A DNA stretch of 64,000 nucleotides. Source: Amycolatopsis endophytica (GTDB lineage Bacteria; Actinomycetota; Actinomycetes; Mycobacteriales; Pseudonocardiaceae). Both the position numbers and the translations under genes were made by a program. Below, piece after piece: positions 22,871 through 32,032 of this stretch (its first letter is position 1; each line of letters begins with the position of its first letter). The stretch lies in assembly GCF_013410405.1 (NCBI RefSeq), contig NZ_JACCFK010000001.1:3782001-3846000 (forward strand), read 5' to 3'. Below the pieces are notes generated by a model. That model saw only the letters and a list, made by a program, of their open reading frames with translations. It was not told the DNA's origin and made no database searches.

Positions 22871-23562
22871 TTGGCCTGCGCCAGGACCGCGTGCAGCACC
22901 GACATGGGCACCTGGACCGCGCCGAGCCCGCCGGTCAGCTCCGCCGTGCCACCGCCGTCGGCGCGCCGCACCGACACGACACTGCCGGGAGCGACTCCCG
23001 CCTTCTTGAGGTCGACCATCAGCTTCTCGTCGAGCTGGATGTGCTCGGCCAGCCGGCGGATCTCGGCCTTGCCGCCGCCGGAGCGCGCGAAGTCGTCCAG
23101 CCGCACCAGGTCGGCCTCGGCGGGCGGCGCGGGCTCCCCACCCTCGCCCAGCTTGTCCAGACCAGGGATCGGGTTGCCGTAGGGCGAGGTGGTCGGGTGG
23201 TCGAGCAGCCGGACCAGCTTGCGCTCCACCGCCTCGCTCATGACGTGCTCCCAGTGGCACGCCTCGGTGTGCACGTGTTCCCACTCGAGACCGATCACAT
23301 CGAGCAGCAGCCGCTCGGCGAGGCGGTGCTTGCGCATGACGGCGATCGCGAGCTCCCGGCCGTGGTCGGTCAGCTGCAGGTGGCGGTCGTCGGCCACGCG
23401 CACCAGTCCGTCGCGCTCCATGCGGGCCACCGTCTGGCTGACTGTCGGACCGCTCTGCTGCAGCCGCTCGGCGATACGGGCGCGCAGCGGTACGACACCT
23501 TCCTCTTCGAGTTCGAAGATGGTCTTCAAGTACATCTCTGTGGTGTCGATGAGATCGTTCAC
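22867..23562 (-). CDS. ideR: Iron-dependent repressor of the DtxR/IdeR family
   Basis: 231 residues, matching mycobacterial IdeR (230) in length. The N-terminal winged helix ([20 protein letters not shown], then [20 protein letters not shown]) is followed by the dimerisation/metal domain with [13 protein letters not shown] and an SH3-like C-terminus. It represses iron uptake genes when loaded with Fe2+. GTG 23562 is chosen because AGGGGA precedes it and the family starts with [11 protein letters not shown]. It is divergent from acuC. Confidence 0.93.
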
Positions 23563-23666
23563 GATGTCCCCTTCGTCCGCGACAATCCATGGTAGTCGTT
23601 CCGGGCGACGGTCACCCCAGGTGACCGGGAGGATAATCCCCGTCCTCACGGCTACCATCGGACCTC

Positions 23667-24836
23667 ATGCAGCCCGCCGTCGTCTGGGATCCCGCTCTGC
23701 TCGGTTACGACCTCGGCGGAGAGCACCCCTTCAACCCGGTCCGGCTCGATCTCACCGTGCGGCTCGCCACGGAGCTCGGGGTCCTCGACGGCGTGGAGCT
23801 GCTCGTGCCCGAGCCCGCCACCGACACCGAGTTGTACCGCATCCACGCTGAGGAGTACCTGGCGGCGGTCAAGCTGGCCCCGACGGCGGGCTGGGACGTC
23901 GGTCACGGCCTCGGCACCGACGACAACCCGGTGTTCACCGGCATGCACGACGCCTCGGCCCTGGTCGTCGGCTCGACCCTGCTGGCCGCCCGCAAGATCG
24001 CCGACGGCGAGGCCCGCCGCGCGGTCAACATCGCCGGTGGCCTGCACCACGCGATGCGCGACCACGCCGCCGGGTTCTGCGTCTACAACGATTGCGCGGT
24101 CGCGATTTCGTGGCTGCTCGACCACGGTTTCGACCGCATCGCCTACGTCGACACCGACGTCCACCACGGCGACGGTGTGCAGAGCGCCTTCTACGCCGAC
24201 CCGCGCGTGCTGACCGTGTCCCTGCACCAGCACCCCTTCACCCTCTGGCCCGGCACCGGCTACAGCGCCGAGACCGGCGCCGGGAAGGCCGAGGGCACCG
24301 CGGTGAACGTCCCGCTGCCGCCCGGCACCCGCGATCCGGGCTGGCTGCGTGCGTTCCACGCCGTCGTGCCGTCCCTGCTGGAGGCGTTCCGCCCGCAGAT
24401 CCTGGTCACCCAGTGTGGTGTCGATTCGCACGAGGAGGACCCGCTGGCGGATCTGTCGCTCTCGGTCGACGGACATCGCGCGATCTATGCCACTCTCCGT
24501 GACCTCGCGGAGCGTCACACCGAGGGCCGGTGGCTCGCCGTCGGTGGTGGCGGCTACCAGTTGATCCGGGTCGTGCCACGCTCGTGGACGCATCTGCTGG
24601 CCACGGTGCTCGACCGCGACGTGAAGCCCGAGACGCCGCTGCCGCCGGACTGGGTGGGGACGGTCCTGCGGGCCGCGCCCAGCGCCGAGCTGCCGCCGGA
24701 GATGACCGACGGCCGTGACACGACCTACCGACCCTGGGGCGACGGCGTGGACGACCCGGTCGACGTCGCGGTCCGCGACACCCGCCGCGCACTGTTCCCG
24801 CTGCACGGCCTGGACCCGGACGACCCGCGGGACTGA
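23667..24836 (+). CDS. acuC: AcuC-type class I protein deacetylase
   Basis: 389 residues of the arginase/deacetylase fold. The zinc-binding and catalytic segments are GGLHHAMRDHAAGFCVYND and DTDVHHGDGVQ, with a later DSHEEDPL and GGGGY loop. AcuC deacetylates acetyl-CoA synthetase and other proteins. The next gene, 29 bp downstream, encodes a lysine acetyltransferase, so the two probably act as writer and eraser on shared targets. The start at ATG 23667 is typical. Confidence 0.92.
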   Translation: MQPAVVWDPALLGYDLGGEHPFNPVRLDLTVRLATELGVLDGVELLVPEPATDTELYRIHAEEYLAAVKLAPTAGWDVGHGLGTDDNPVFTGMHDASALVVGSTLLAARKIADGEARRAVNIAGGLHHAMRDHAAGFCVYNDCAVAISWLLDHGFDRIAYVDTDVHHGDGVQSAFYADPRVLTVSLHQHPFTLWPGTGYSAETGAGKAEGTAVNVPLPPGTRDPGWLRAFHAVVPSLLEAFRPQILVTQCGVDSHEEDPLADLSLSVDGHRAIYATLRDLAERHTEGRWLAVGGGGYQLIRVVPRSWTHLLATVLDRDVKPETPLPPDWVGTVLRAAPSAELPPEMTDGRDTTYRPWGDGVDDPVDVAVRDTRRALFPLHGLDPDDPRD

Positions 24837-24865
24837 CCCGAGACGACCCGAGGAATCGACGTGAG

Positions 24866-27790
24866 ATGAGCACGACCGACAGGCCCGGCGAGGCGCACGA
24901 GAACAACCACGGCGAACCGCGACCGACGGACGCCCGCTCCGCTCCCTCCGACGTGCCGTGTGACGTCGATGGCGCGGGGCGGCATGCGCCGGATGAGGTG
25001 CGTGGGGCCACTGGTGCCGGGGAGGGCGGGACCGGCGTGGCCCGTGAGGCCGACGAGACCCGCTCCCGTGAGTCCGGCGAGGCACAGCCGCCCGGGACGG
25101 ACGAGGCACGGCACGGCGCGCGTGATCCCTACGACTACCCGCGTCACTGGGAGGCCGACGTGCTGCTCAGCGATGGCGGCACCGTCCATTTGCGACCGAT
25201 CGTGCCGAGTGACGCCGAAGCGCTGGTTTCCTTCCACGGCAAGCTGTCCGAGCGTACCCGGTACCTGCGTTACTTCGGCGCCTATCCGCGGATCCCGCAG
25301 CGCGATCTCGAACGGTTCTCCGTCGTGGACCACCACGACCGGGTCGCGTTCGTCGCCCTGCTCGGGGACGACATCATTGCCGTGGGGCGTTATGAGCGGC
25401 TCGGTGGTGGGCCGTCGGCGGAGGTGGCGTTCGTCGTCGACGACGGGCACCAGGGGCGGGGGGTCGGGTCGATCCTGCTGGAGCACCTGGCCGCGGCGGC
25501 GTCCGAAAGCGGGTTGCGCCGGTTCGTCGCCGAGGTCCTCGCCGAGAACGCCGCCATGGTGCGGGTCTTCCGCGACGCGGGGTACCAGGTCAGCCGCGCC
25601 ATCGAGGAGGGCGTGCTGCACCTGGAGTTCGACATCGATCCCACCGAGGAATCGCTCGCCGTCGCACGGGCGCGCGAGCAGGCCGCCGAGGCCCGCAGCG
25701 TCCACAACCTGCTGCACCCGCGGTCGGTCGCGGTCATCGGCGCCTCCGCGGACCCCACCAAGGTCGGCTATTCGGTCCTGTCGAACCTGCTCGCCGCCGA
25801 CTTCGCCGGCACCGTCTACCCGGTCAACCCCGAACACCGTTCGGTGCGCGGCGTGCGCGCCTATCCCTCCGTCCTGGACATCCCGGATCCGGTCGACCTC
25901 GCGGTGGTCGCGGTCCCGGCCGACCAGGTCGAGTCCGTGCTTGACGGTGCGCTCGCCAAGGGCGTCAAGACGCTGCTCATCGTCACGGCGGGCTTCGGCG
26001 AGGCCGGCCCGCACGGTCTGCACGCCGAACTGCGCCTGGTCGGCGAGGCGCGGGCGCACGGCATGCGCGTCGTCGGTCCGAACGCGCTCGGCGTGCTCAA
26101 CACCGACCCGGCCATCCGTCTCAACGCGACACTCGCGCCGCGCCTGCCTCAACGCGGACGCGCGGGGTTCTTCTGCCAGTCCGGCGCACTCGGCACCGCG
26201 ATCCTCGCCGACGCCGAAGCGCGCGGCCTTGGCCTGTCGACGTTCGTCTCCGCCGGTAACCGCGCCGACGTCTCCGGCAACGACCTGCTGCAGTTCTGGG
26301 AGACCGATCCGAACACCGATCTCGTCCTGCTCTACCTCGAATCGTTCGGCAACCCGCGCAAGTTCGCCCGCCTCGCGCGGCGGCTGGGCCGCAGCAAGCC
26401 GATCGTGGCGGTGAAGTCGGGGCGGCACGCGGTCCGGCCGCAGCTGGCCGCGACGTCCGCCGAGGTCGACGAGTCGAGCGTGCAGGCCCTGTTCGAGCAG
26501 GCGGGCGTGGTCCGGGTCGAGACGCTGGCGCAGCTGTTCGACACCGCGCTGGTGTTCGCGCACCAGCCGTTGCCCGCCGGGCCGCGGATCGGCATCGTCG
26601 GCAACTCCAGCGCGATCGGGCTGCTGGCCGCCGACACGGCCAGGGCGCAGGGGTTACGGCTGGCGTTCGACCCGGTCGACGTCGGGCCGCAGGCGGGCCC
26701 GGACGACTTCGCCGCCGCGGTGCGGGAGGCGCTCAACGATCCGGAGACCGACGCGCTGGTCGCGGTGTTCGTGCCGCCGCTGTCGATCCCGGGCAGCACC
26801 TACGCGCGCGCGTTGCGTGAGGCTGCGCAGGAGCTGGACCAGCGCAAACCGATCGTCTCGACGTTCCTGGCCGCGGAGGGCGTGCCCGACGAGCTGGCCG
26901 TGCCGGGGCCGGGCGGTGGACCGGGGCCCGGGTCGATCCCGTCGTTCCCCAGTCCCGAGCGGGCCGTGAACGCGCTGGCGAAGGTCGTGCGGTACGCGGC
27001 GTGGCGGCAGCGGCCGCAGGGCACGCTGGTGCGTCCCGACGGGCTGCACGTCGAGCAGGCCGAGCAGGTCGTGCGGGAGATCCTGGACGGCGGCGACAAG
27101 AACGTCGTGCTCGAGGACAGCGACGTGGTGCGGCTGCTCGGGTGTTACGGCATCGAGGTGGTGCCGTTCCGGGTGGTGTCGAGCGCGGAGGGTGCGGTCG
27201 AGGCCGCCGGGGAGCTGGGCTACCCGGTGACGGTCAAGGCCGTGGACGAGCGGTTGCGGGGACGGCCGGACCTCGCGGGCGTGCGGTTGGACCTGGCCTC
27301 GCCCGACGCGGTGCGGCGCGGGTACGAGGACCTGAGCGCGGTGTCCGGTGAGCAGGACGTGTACGTGCAGAGAATGACGCCGAAGGGCATTTCGTGCCTG
27401 ATCGGCCTGCAGGACGACCCGTCGTTCGGCAGCCTGCTTTCGTTCGGGTTGTCCGGATTGGTGAGCACGCTGCTGGGCGACCGGGCCTACCGGGCGGTGC
27501 CCCTGACCGACGTGGATGCCGCGACGCTCGTCCGGGAGCCGAAGAGCGCCCCGCTGCTGACCGGCTACCGCGGCGACGAGCCCGCGGACCTCGCGGCGCT
27601 GCAGGACATGGTGTTGCGGGTCGCGGCGCTGGCGGAGGACCACCCCGAGGTGCGGGCGCTCACGCTGGACCCGGTGATGGCCTCGCCGGAGGGCGCGTAC
27701 GTGGCGAACGCGCGCATCGTGCTGGGCCCGCCACCCGCCCGGCCGGACACGGGACCCCGTCGGCTGCGGCCGATCACCGCGAGCTTCTGA
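24866..27790 (+). CDS. pat: GNAT / acyl-CoA-synthetase-like protein acetyltransferase (Pat)
   Basis: 974 residues. A disordered hydrophilic N-terminus (~85 residues) precedes a GNAT domain (VHLRPIVPSDAEALVSFHG; acetyl-CoA loop HQGRGVGS). It is followed by the NDP-forming acyl-CoA synthetase modules: CoA-binding (AVIGASADPTKVGYSVLSNL), succinyl-CoA-synthetase-like (FFCQSGALGTAI) and ATP-grasp (GYPVTVKAVDERLRG). The loop that carries the phospho-histidine in active synthetases (usually SHTGAL after a KSGR-type motif) has no histidine near residues 520-535, so the large domain is probably regulatory, as in enterobacterial Pat. acuC is just upstream. Confidence 0.9.
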   Translation: MSTTDRPGEAHENNHGEPRPTDARSAPSDVPCDVDGAGRHAPDEVRGATGAGEGGTGVAREADETRSRESGEAQPPGTDEARHGARDPYDYPRHWEADVLLSDGGTVHLRPIVPSDAEALVSFHGKLSERTRYLRYFGAYPRIPQRDLERFSVVDHHDRVAFVALLGDDIIAVGRYERLGGGPSAEVAFVVDDGHQGRGVGSILLEHLAAAASESGLRRFVAEVLAENAAMVRVFRDAGYQVSRAIEEGVLHLEFDIDPTEESLAVARAREQAAEARSVHNLLHPRSVAVIGASADPTKVGYSVLSNLLAADFAGTVYPVNPEHRSVRGVRAYPSVLDIPDPVDLAVVAVPADQVESVLDGALAKGVKTLLIVTAGFGEAGPHGLHAELRLVGEARAHGMRVVGPNALGVLNTDPAIRLNATLAPRLPQRGRAGFFCQSGALGTAILADAEARGLGLSTFVSAGNRADVSGNDLLQFWETDPNTDLVLLYLESFGNPRKFARLARRLGRSKPIVAVKSGRHAVRPQLAATSAEVDESSVQALFEQAGVVRVETLAQLFDTALVFAHQPLPAGPRIGIVGNSSAIGLLAADTARAQGLRLAFDPVDVGPQAGPDDFAAAVREALNDPETDALVAVFVPPLSIPGSTYARALREAAQELDQRKPIVSTFLAAEGVPDELAVPGPGGGPGPGSIPSFPSPERAVNALAKVVRYAAWRQRPQGTLVRPDGLHVEQAEQVVREILDGGDKNVVLEDSDVVRLLGCYGIEVVPFRVVSSAEGAVEAAGELGYPVTVKAVDERLRGRPDLAGVRLDLASPDAVRRGYEDLSAVSGEQDVYVQRMTPKGISCLIGLQDDPSFGSLLSFGLSGLVSTLLGDRAYRAVPLTDVDAATLVREPKSAPLLTGYRGDEPADLAALQDMVLRVAALAEDHPEVRALTLDPVMASPEGAYVANARIVLGPPPARPDTGPRRLRPITASF

Positions 27791-27863
27791 CCTGCCCCGG
27801 CTGGTTGCCCGGACCCGCTTGGAAAGCGGGTTCCATGACCTCCGCGGCACAACACGCCGTCAC

Positions 27864-27926
27864 GAACGGGGAACTCGCGTGCGGGAGCGTGGAACTCGCG
27901 CGCGGGAAGGTGGGACTCGCGTGCCG
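27864..27926. repeat. Array of three 21-bp direct repeat units
   Basis: Three contiguous 21-bp units (starts 27864, 27885, 27906) share the framework GARCGTGGAACTCGCG followed by a variable YGCGG. The array ends one base before the stop codon of the fadD17-like gene (27928), in the gap between that gene and the convergent pat gene. Unlike the other arrays, all units point the same way. No protein is encoded. Confidence 0.85.
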
Positions 27927-27927
27927 G

Positions 27928-29448
27928 TCACTCTGTGATGTGTTCCTCCTCGTAGGAACACTCCTTGCCCGGCCGCGACCACACCGGTCCCCGCACGCCT
28001 TCGGCCACCAGGTGTCGCTTCACGATTTTGTACGTCGAGGTGCGGGGGAGCTCGGGAACCACTCGCACGAAACGGGGGAGCTGTTTCGGGCCCAGATCGG
28101 TCTGCCGTGCGAGGAACTTCCCGAACGACTCCGGCGAAAGCGGCTCCGCGAGCACGAGCGCGGCCACCACCTGGTCGCCGACGGCGGGATCCGGTACCGC
28201 GTACACCGCCGCCTCGGCGATCGCCGGATGACGCAGCAGGATGCGTTCGATCGGGGCCGTGCCCAGGTTTTCGCCGTCCACCCGCAACCAATCGCCGAGC
28301 CGCCCGGCGAAGAAGCAGAACCCGTTCTCGTCGACGTAAGCCAGGTCGCCCGTGTGGTACCGGCCGTCGCGCAGGCGTTCCGCGTCCGCCGCCGGGTTCT
28401 TGTAGTACCCGGCGAACGCGCCCGGCCCGCTCGTGTTCACCAGCTCGCCCACGACGTGCGGGGCGCACTCCTGCCCGGTCTCCGGATCGAGAATCGCCAC
28501 GTCCGGCGGCAGTGTGCCCAGTGACCCCGGTGGCGTGTCGACCGTCCGGGCGAAACCGATCCCGCCCTCGGTCGAGCCGAACGCGTCCACCACGTGGCAA
28601 CCGAACCGGCGGCCGAACTCCGCCAGGTCCGCCTCCGCGCCCTCGTTGCCGTACACGATCCGCAGCGGGTTGTCGGCGTCGTCCGGCAACTTCGGAGTAG
28701 CCAGCACGTACGACAACGGCTTCCCGACGTAGTTCGCATACGTGACACCGAACCGCCGCACGTCGGGCAGGAATCCCGACGCCGAGAACCGCCGCCGCAG
28801 CGCCAGGGCAGCTCCCGCCGCGAGCCCGACCGACCAGCCCGCCATGATGGCGTTCGAGTGGAACATCGGCATCGACAGGTAGACACAGTCCGAAGAGGAC
28901 AGATCGAACCGCGAAGCCAGCATGCGTCCCGGCCAGGCGATCTTGTCCTGCGTACAGCGCACCGCCTTGGGATCACCACTGGTGCCGGAGGTGAAGATGA
29001 GCATCAGCAGGTCATCCGCCGACGCGGGCACCGGCGACAACGGTGATCCCGCACCGGAAGCCAGCAACGACGCCCACTCCGGCCCGTCCAGGTCCAGCAC
29101 CCGGACATCCATCCCGTCCAGCAGACAGGCGTGCCGTCCCTCGGTCAGCACCAGCTGACAGTCGGCGAGGCGGATGTCCCGCTCCAGCGCGGCCCCGCGC
29201 CGTGTCGGGTTCAGCCCCACCAGCACCGAACCCGCGAACGCGCACCCGCCGAGCAGGAACGAGAACGACGGCACGTTGTCCGCCAGCACACCCACGTGCT
29301 TCACCGGCCCGGTCAGCAGCGAATCCAGCACTGCGGCGTGGTCGGCGCACTGCCGAACGTGCTCCCGCCACGTCCACGACGAGTCCTCGAACAGCAGACC
29401 CGTGCTGTCGTCCTCGGCCCGCGCCAGCAGCAGCTCGGTGACCGTCAT
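27928..29448 (-). CDS. fadD17: Steroid-type acyl-CoA synthetase (FadD17-like)
   Basis: 506 residues, an ANL-superfamily ligase: P-loop LIFTSGTSGDPKAVRCTQ, DAFGSTEGG, the YHTGDLAYVDENGF aspartate motif and a C-terminal LPRTSTYKIVKR lysine segment. The neighbours (fadE27-, fadE26-like and mce4) match the mycobacterial fadE26-fadE27-fadD17 block, where the ligase activates steroid side-chain carboxylates with CoA. The ATG at 29448 overlaps the preceding gene by 4 bp (ATGA). Its stop abuts a 21-bp repeat array. Confidence 0.85.
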   Translation of the reverse strand: MTVTELLLARAEDDSTGLLFEDSSWTWREHVRQCADHAAVLDSLLTGPVKHVGVLADNVPSFSFLLGGCAFAGSVLVGLNPTRRGAALERDIRLADCQLVLTEGRHACLLDGMDVRVLDLDGPEWASLLASGAGSPLSPVPASADDLLMLIFTSGTSGDPKAVRCTQDKIAWPGRMLASRFDLSSSDCVYLSMPMFHSNAIMAGWSVGLAAGAALALRRRFSASGFLPDVRRFGVTYANYVGKPLSYVLATPKLPDDADNPLRIVYGNEGAEADLAEFGRRFGCHVVDAFGSTEGGIGFARTVDTPPGSLGTLPPDVAILDPETGQECAPHVVGELVNTSGPGAFAGYYKNPAADAERLRDGRYHTGDLAYVDENGFCFFAGRLGDWLRVDGENLGTAPIERILLRHPAIAEAAVYAVPDPAVGDQVVAALVLAEPLSPESFGKFLARQTDLGPKQLPRFVRVVPELPRTSTYKIVKRHLVAEGVRGPVWSRPGKECSYEEEHITE

Positions 29449-30491
29449 GACACCGCGAGCAGGTCGCCCAGCACCCGCAGCTGCGCCGTCGCCCCGCCCA
29501 GGGTGAACTCCAGGCGCTTGGCCGCCACGAAGTACCGGTGCAGGTCGTGGTCGGTGTCGATGCCGACGCCGCCGTGGATGTGCACGGCGGTGTGCGCGAC
29601 GCGGTGCCCGGCCTCCGCGGTCCAGTACTTCGCCGTCGCGACCTCTTCGGCCGCGGGCAGGCCCTCGGACAGACGCCACGCGGCCTGCCACAACGTCAGC
29701 CGTACGGCTTCGACGTCGATGTAGGCGTCCGCGAGCCGGTGCCGCACCGCCTGGAAGGCGCCGATGGCGTGCCCGAACTGTTCCCGCTGCCGCGCGTACT
29801 CCGCCGTGCGGTGCAACGCGCTCTCCAGGATGCCGAGCTGCTGCGCGCACACCCCGACCGTCGTGTGCTCCAGCAGTGACGCCTCCGGAATTCGCGTGCC
29901 CGGAACGCCGCTCAGCTCGACGAGTCCCGCGTCGGCGTGGTCGATCACGCTCTGCGATTCGATCTCCGCGTGCTCGGCGTCGACCACGAACACCGCCGTC
30001 CCCTCGCCAATCTGTCCCCGGACGACCAGCGCATCCGCGAACGAGGCGAAGGGCACCGCGGTCTGCGAACCCGACAACCGCCAGCCGTCGCCGTCCGTTT
30101 CGGCGGTGAATCCGGTCGGCGCGCCGGCGTCCGGCAACGCCGGCGCCAGGACGGCCTGGCCGCGCACCGCGGGCACCACCCAGCGCTCCACCAGCCGTCC
30201 GTCGCCGGAGCTTGCGATCGCGGAAGCGGCCACCACGGTCGGCAGGTAGGGCACCTCGGCGACCGCGCGTCCGAGCTCGATCAGCACAGCGCACTGCCCG
30301 AGCAGCCCGAGCCCGCCACCGCCGACCGACGACGGCAGCGCCGCGTCGATCACCCCGGCGCGCGCCAGCTCCTGCCAGAGGTCGCGGTCGAAGCCACCCT
30401 CGCCGTGCGGGCTCGCCGAGGACCGCTCAGCCACGACGCGCCGCACCAGCGCGGCCAGCTCGGTGACGTCCTCACTCAGCGCGAAGTCCAC
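29445..30491 (-). CDS. fadE27: Acyl-CoA dehydrogenase subunit (FadE27/ChsE5-like)
   Basis: 348 residues of the acyl-CoA dehydrogenase fold. N-terminal helices (MDFALSEDVTELAALVRRVV) are followed by a reduced middle domain, and the C-terminal helix bundle contains QREQFGHAIGAFQAVRHRLA and HIHGGVGIDTDHDL. Mycobacterial FadE26-FadE27 form an alpha2beta2 enzyme that dehydrogenates the CoA ester of the cholesterol side chain. The short length and pairing with the next gene fit the FadE27 subunit. It starts 10 bp after the fadE26-like stop. Confidence 0.85.
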   Translation of the reverse strand: MDFALSEDVTELAALVRRVVAERSSASPHGEGGFDRDLWQELARAGVIDAALPSSVGGGGLGLLGQCAVLIELGRAVAEVPYLPTVVAASAIASSGDGRLVERWVVPAVRGQAVLAPALPDAGAPTGFTAETDGDGWRLSGSQTAVPFASFADALVVRGQIGEGTAVFVVDAEHAEIESQSVIDHADAGLVELSGVPGTRIPEASLLEHTTVGVCAQQLGILESALHRTAEYARQREQFGHAIGAFQAVRHRLADAYIDVEAVRLTLWQAAWRLSEGLPAAEEVATAKYWTAEAGHRVAHTAVHIHGGVGIDTDHDLHRYFVAAKRLEFTLGGATAQLRVLGDLLAVS

Positions 30492-30501
30492 GGATTCCTC
30501 C

Positions 30502-31683
30502 TCAGCGGGTGACGGGCAGGGACAGGGCGGTGGCGGCGATCAGGTCGCGCTGGATCTCGTTCGTGCCGCCGCCGAAGGTGAGGATCAGCGCCGACCGGTG
30601 GGCGCGCTCCAGACGGCCACGCAGGACCGCGCCCGGCGATCCGGCCCGGACCACCGCGCCGGGGCCGACGACCTCCATCAGCAGCCGGTACGCCTCGATC
30701 GCCAGCTCGGTGCCGAACACCTTCGTCGCCGACGCCTCCGCCGCGCCCAGGTCACCGGACTCCGCGGCCCACGCGATCCGCCAGTTGCGCAGCTTGAGGT
30801 ACTCGGCGTGGGCGTGCACGCGGGCCAGGTGCATCCGGACCCACTCCGCGTCGATGACGCGGCTGCCGTCCGGCTGCTTCGTTTCCAGCGCCCACGCCCG
30901 CACCTCGGCCAGCGCCGCGATGATCGGGGCGGCCGAGGTCAGGGCCACGCGTTCGTGGTTGAGCTGGTTGGTGATCAGGGGCCAGCCGGCGTTTTCGTCG
31001 GCGATGCGCGCGCTGACCGGGACCCGCACGTCGTCGTAGTAGGTGGCGCTCGTGCCGGGCCCGGCGACCGTGCGGACCTTCGTCCAGGAGAACCCCGGCG
31101 CGTCGGTCGGTACCACCAGGATGCTCAGCCCCTTGTGCCGCCGCGCGTCCGGATCGGTGCGCGCGGCCAGCCACACGTAGTCCGCGTACTCGATCAGGCT
31201 GGTCCACATCTTCTGCCCGTTGACCACGTAGTCGTCGCCGTCGCGGACCGCCCGGGTCCGCAGCGATGCGAGGTCGGTGCCCGCTTCCGGTTCGGAGTAG
31301 CCGATCGAGAAGTGCAGCTGCCCGCCCGCGATACGCGGCAGGTAGAACGCCTTCTGCTCCGGGGTGCCGAACCGCATGATCGTCGGCCCGATCGTGTTGA
31401 CGGTCAGGAACGGCACGGGCACCCCGGCGACCGCCGCCTCATCGGTGAAGACGAGCTGGTCGAGCATCGGCCTGGCCTGCCCGCCCCACTCCTGCGGCCA
31501 CCCGATCGCGAGCCACCCGTCCCGGCCGAGTTCCCGCACGGTCTCCTTGTATGCCTTGCCATCCCCGTACTCGCCACCGTCACCGGCCAGCGCCTCGCGG
31601 CGCTCCGGGGTCATCAGGCGGGCGAAGTAGTCGCGCAGTTCGCCGCGCAGCTTCTCCTGCCCTGGCGTGTAGCTGATCCGCAT
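30502..31683 (-). CDS. fadE26: Acyl-CoA dehydrogenase subunit (FadE26/ChsE4-like)
   Basis: 393 residues with a complete acyl-CoA dehydrogenase layout: FSIGYSEPEAGTDLASLRTR, WTSLIEYADYVWLAARTD, NHERVALTSAAP and the terminal FGGGTNEIQRDLIA. It should be the catalytic partner of the downstream FadE27-like subunit in steroid side-chain beta-oxidation. The ATG at 31683 has a GGAGGTGA ribosome-binding site. A TAGACT -10-like hexamer (complement of 31738-31743) overlaps the edge of the KstR operator, so the leftward operon should be KstR-repressed. Confidence 0.88.
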   Translation of the reverse strand: MRISYTPGQEKLRGELRDYFARLMTPERREALAGDGGEYGDGKAYKETVRELGRDGWLAIGWPQEWGGQARPMLDQLVFTDEAAVAGVPVPFLTVNTIGPTIMRFGTPEQKAFYLPRIAGGQLHFSIGYSEPEAGTDLASLRTRAVRDGDDYVVNGQKMWTSLIEYADYVWLAARTDPDARRHKGLSILVVPTDAPGFSWTKVRTVAGPGTSATYYDDVRVPVSARIADENAGWPLITNQLNHERVALTSAAPIIAALAEVRAWALETKQPDGSRVIDAEWVRMHLARVHAHAEYLKLRNWRIAWAAESGDLGAAEASATKVFGTELAIEAYRLLMEVVGPGAVVRAGSPGAVLRGRLERAHRSALILTFGGGTNEIQRDLIAATALSLPVTR

Positions 31684-31741
31684 GCCGTCACCTCCGGCCC
31701 GGCCGGTCGTTGCTGGAAGCAGACCGGACCCGGCGCTAGTC

Positions 31742-31755
31742 TAGAACACGTTCTA
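31742..31755. promoter_or_regulatory. KstR operator (perfect consensus)
   Basis: TAGAACACGTTCTA matches the 14-bp KstR consensus TNNAACNNGTTNNA at every fixed position. It lies between the divergent fadE26-like and fdxD genes, 58 bp from one start and 32 bp from the other, so one site can control both arms of the steroid locus. KstR releases DNA when it binds a CoA-thioester cholesterol metabolite. Confidence 0.92.
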
Positions 31756-31787
31756 TTTCTATCAGCTGTACCGCCGAGGAGGAAGTC

Positions 31788-31979
31788 ATGCAGGTCGGGG
31801 TCGACCGGTCGCTGTGCGAGGCGAACGAGGTGTGCATCGGGTTCGCGCCCGCCGTCTTCGAGCTGGACGACGACGAGGAGTTGCGGATCGTGCAGCCGAA
31901 CGTGCCCGATTCGGAAGTAGAACGTGTTTCGCAAGCGATCGCGGCGTGTCCGAAGAATGCGCTGTTCACCGTCGAGTAA
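31788..31979 (+). CDS. fdxD: Ferredoxin (FdxD-like)
   Basis: 63 residues of the single-cluster ferredoxin type. Cysteines appear in SLCEANEVCIGFAP and AIAACPKNAL, giving three ligands suited to a 3Fe-4S or modified 4Fe-4S cluster, in an acidic protein. In mycobacteria fdxD lies in the same place between hsd4A and fadE26 and is thought to donate electrons to steroid-oxidising cytochromes P450. The start has a very strong GAGGAGGAAG site. A KstR operator lies upstream. Confidence 0.9.
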   Translation: MQVGVDRSLCEANEVCIGFAPAVFELDDDEELRIVQPNVPDSEVERVSQAIAACPKNALFTVE

Positions 31980-32007
31980 ACGCCGGAGACTAGGGCTTGT
32001 TTGTGGC

Positions 32008-32021
32008 GAGAACAGATTCTA
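32008..32021. promoter_or_regulatory. Degenerate KstR operator overlapping a leaderless-type promoter
   Basis: GAGAACAGATTCTA keeps the AGAAC/TTCT dyad but deviates from the KstR consensus at two fixed positions. A TAGTCT -10-like hexamer at 32020-32025 overlaps it and stands 7 bp before the GTG start of the hsd4A-like gene, the spacing expected of a leaderless transcript. This is inferred from spacing only. Confidence 0.5.
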
Positions 32022-32032
32022 GTCTGACCGTC

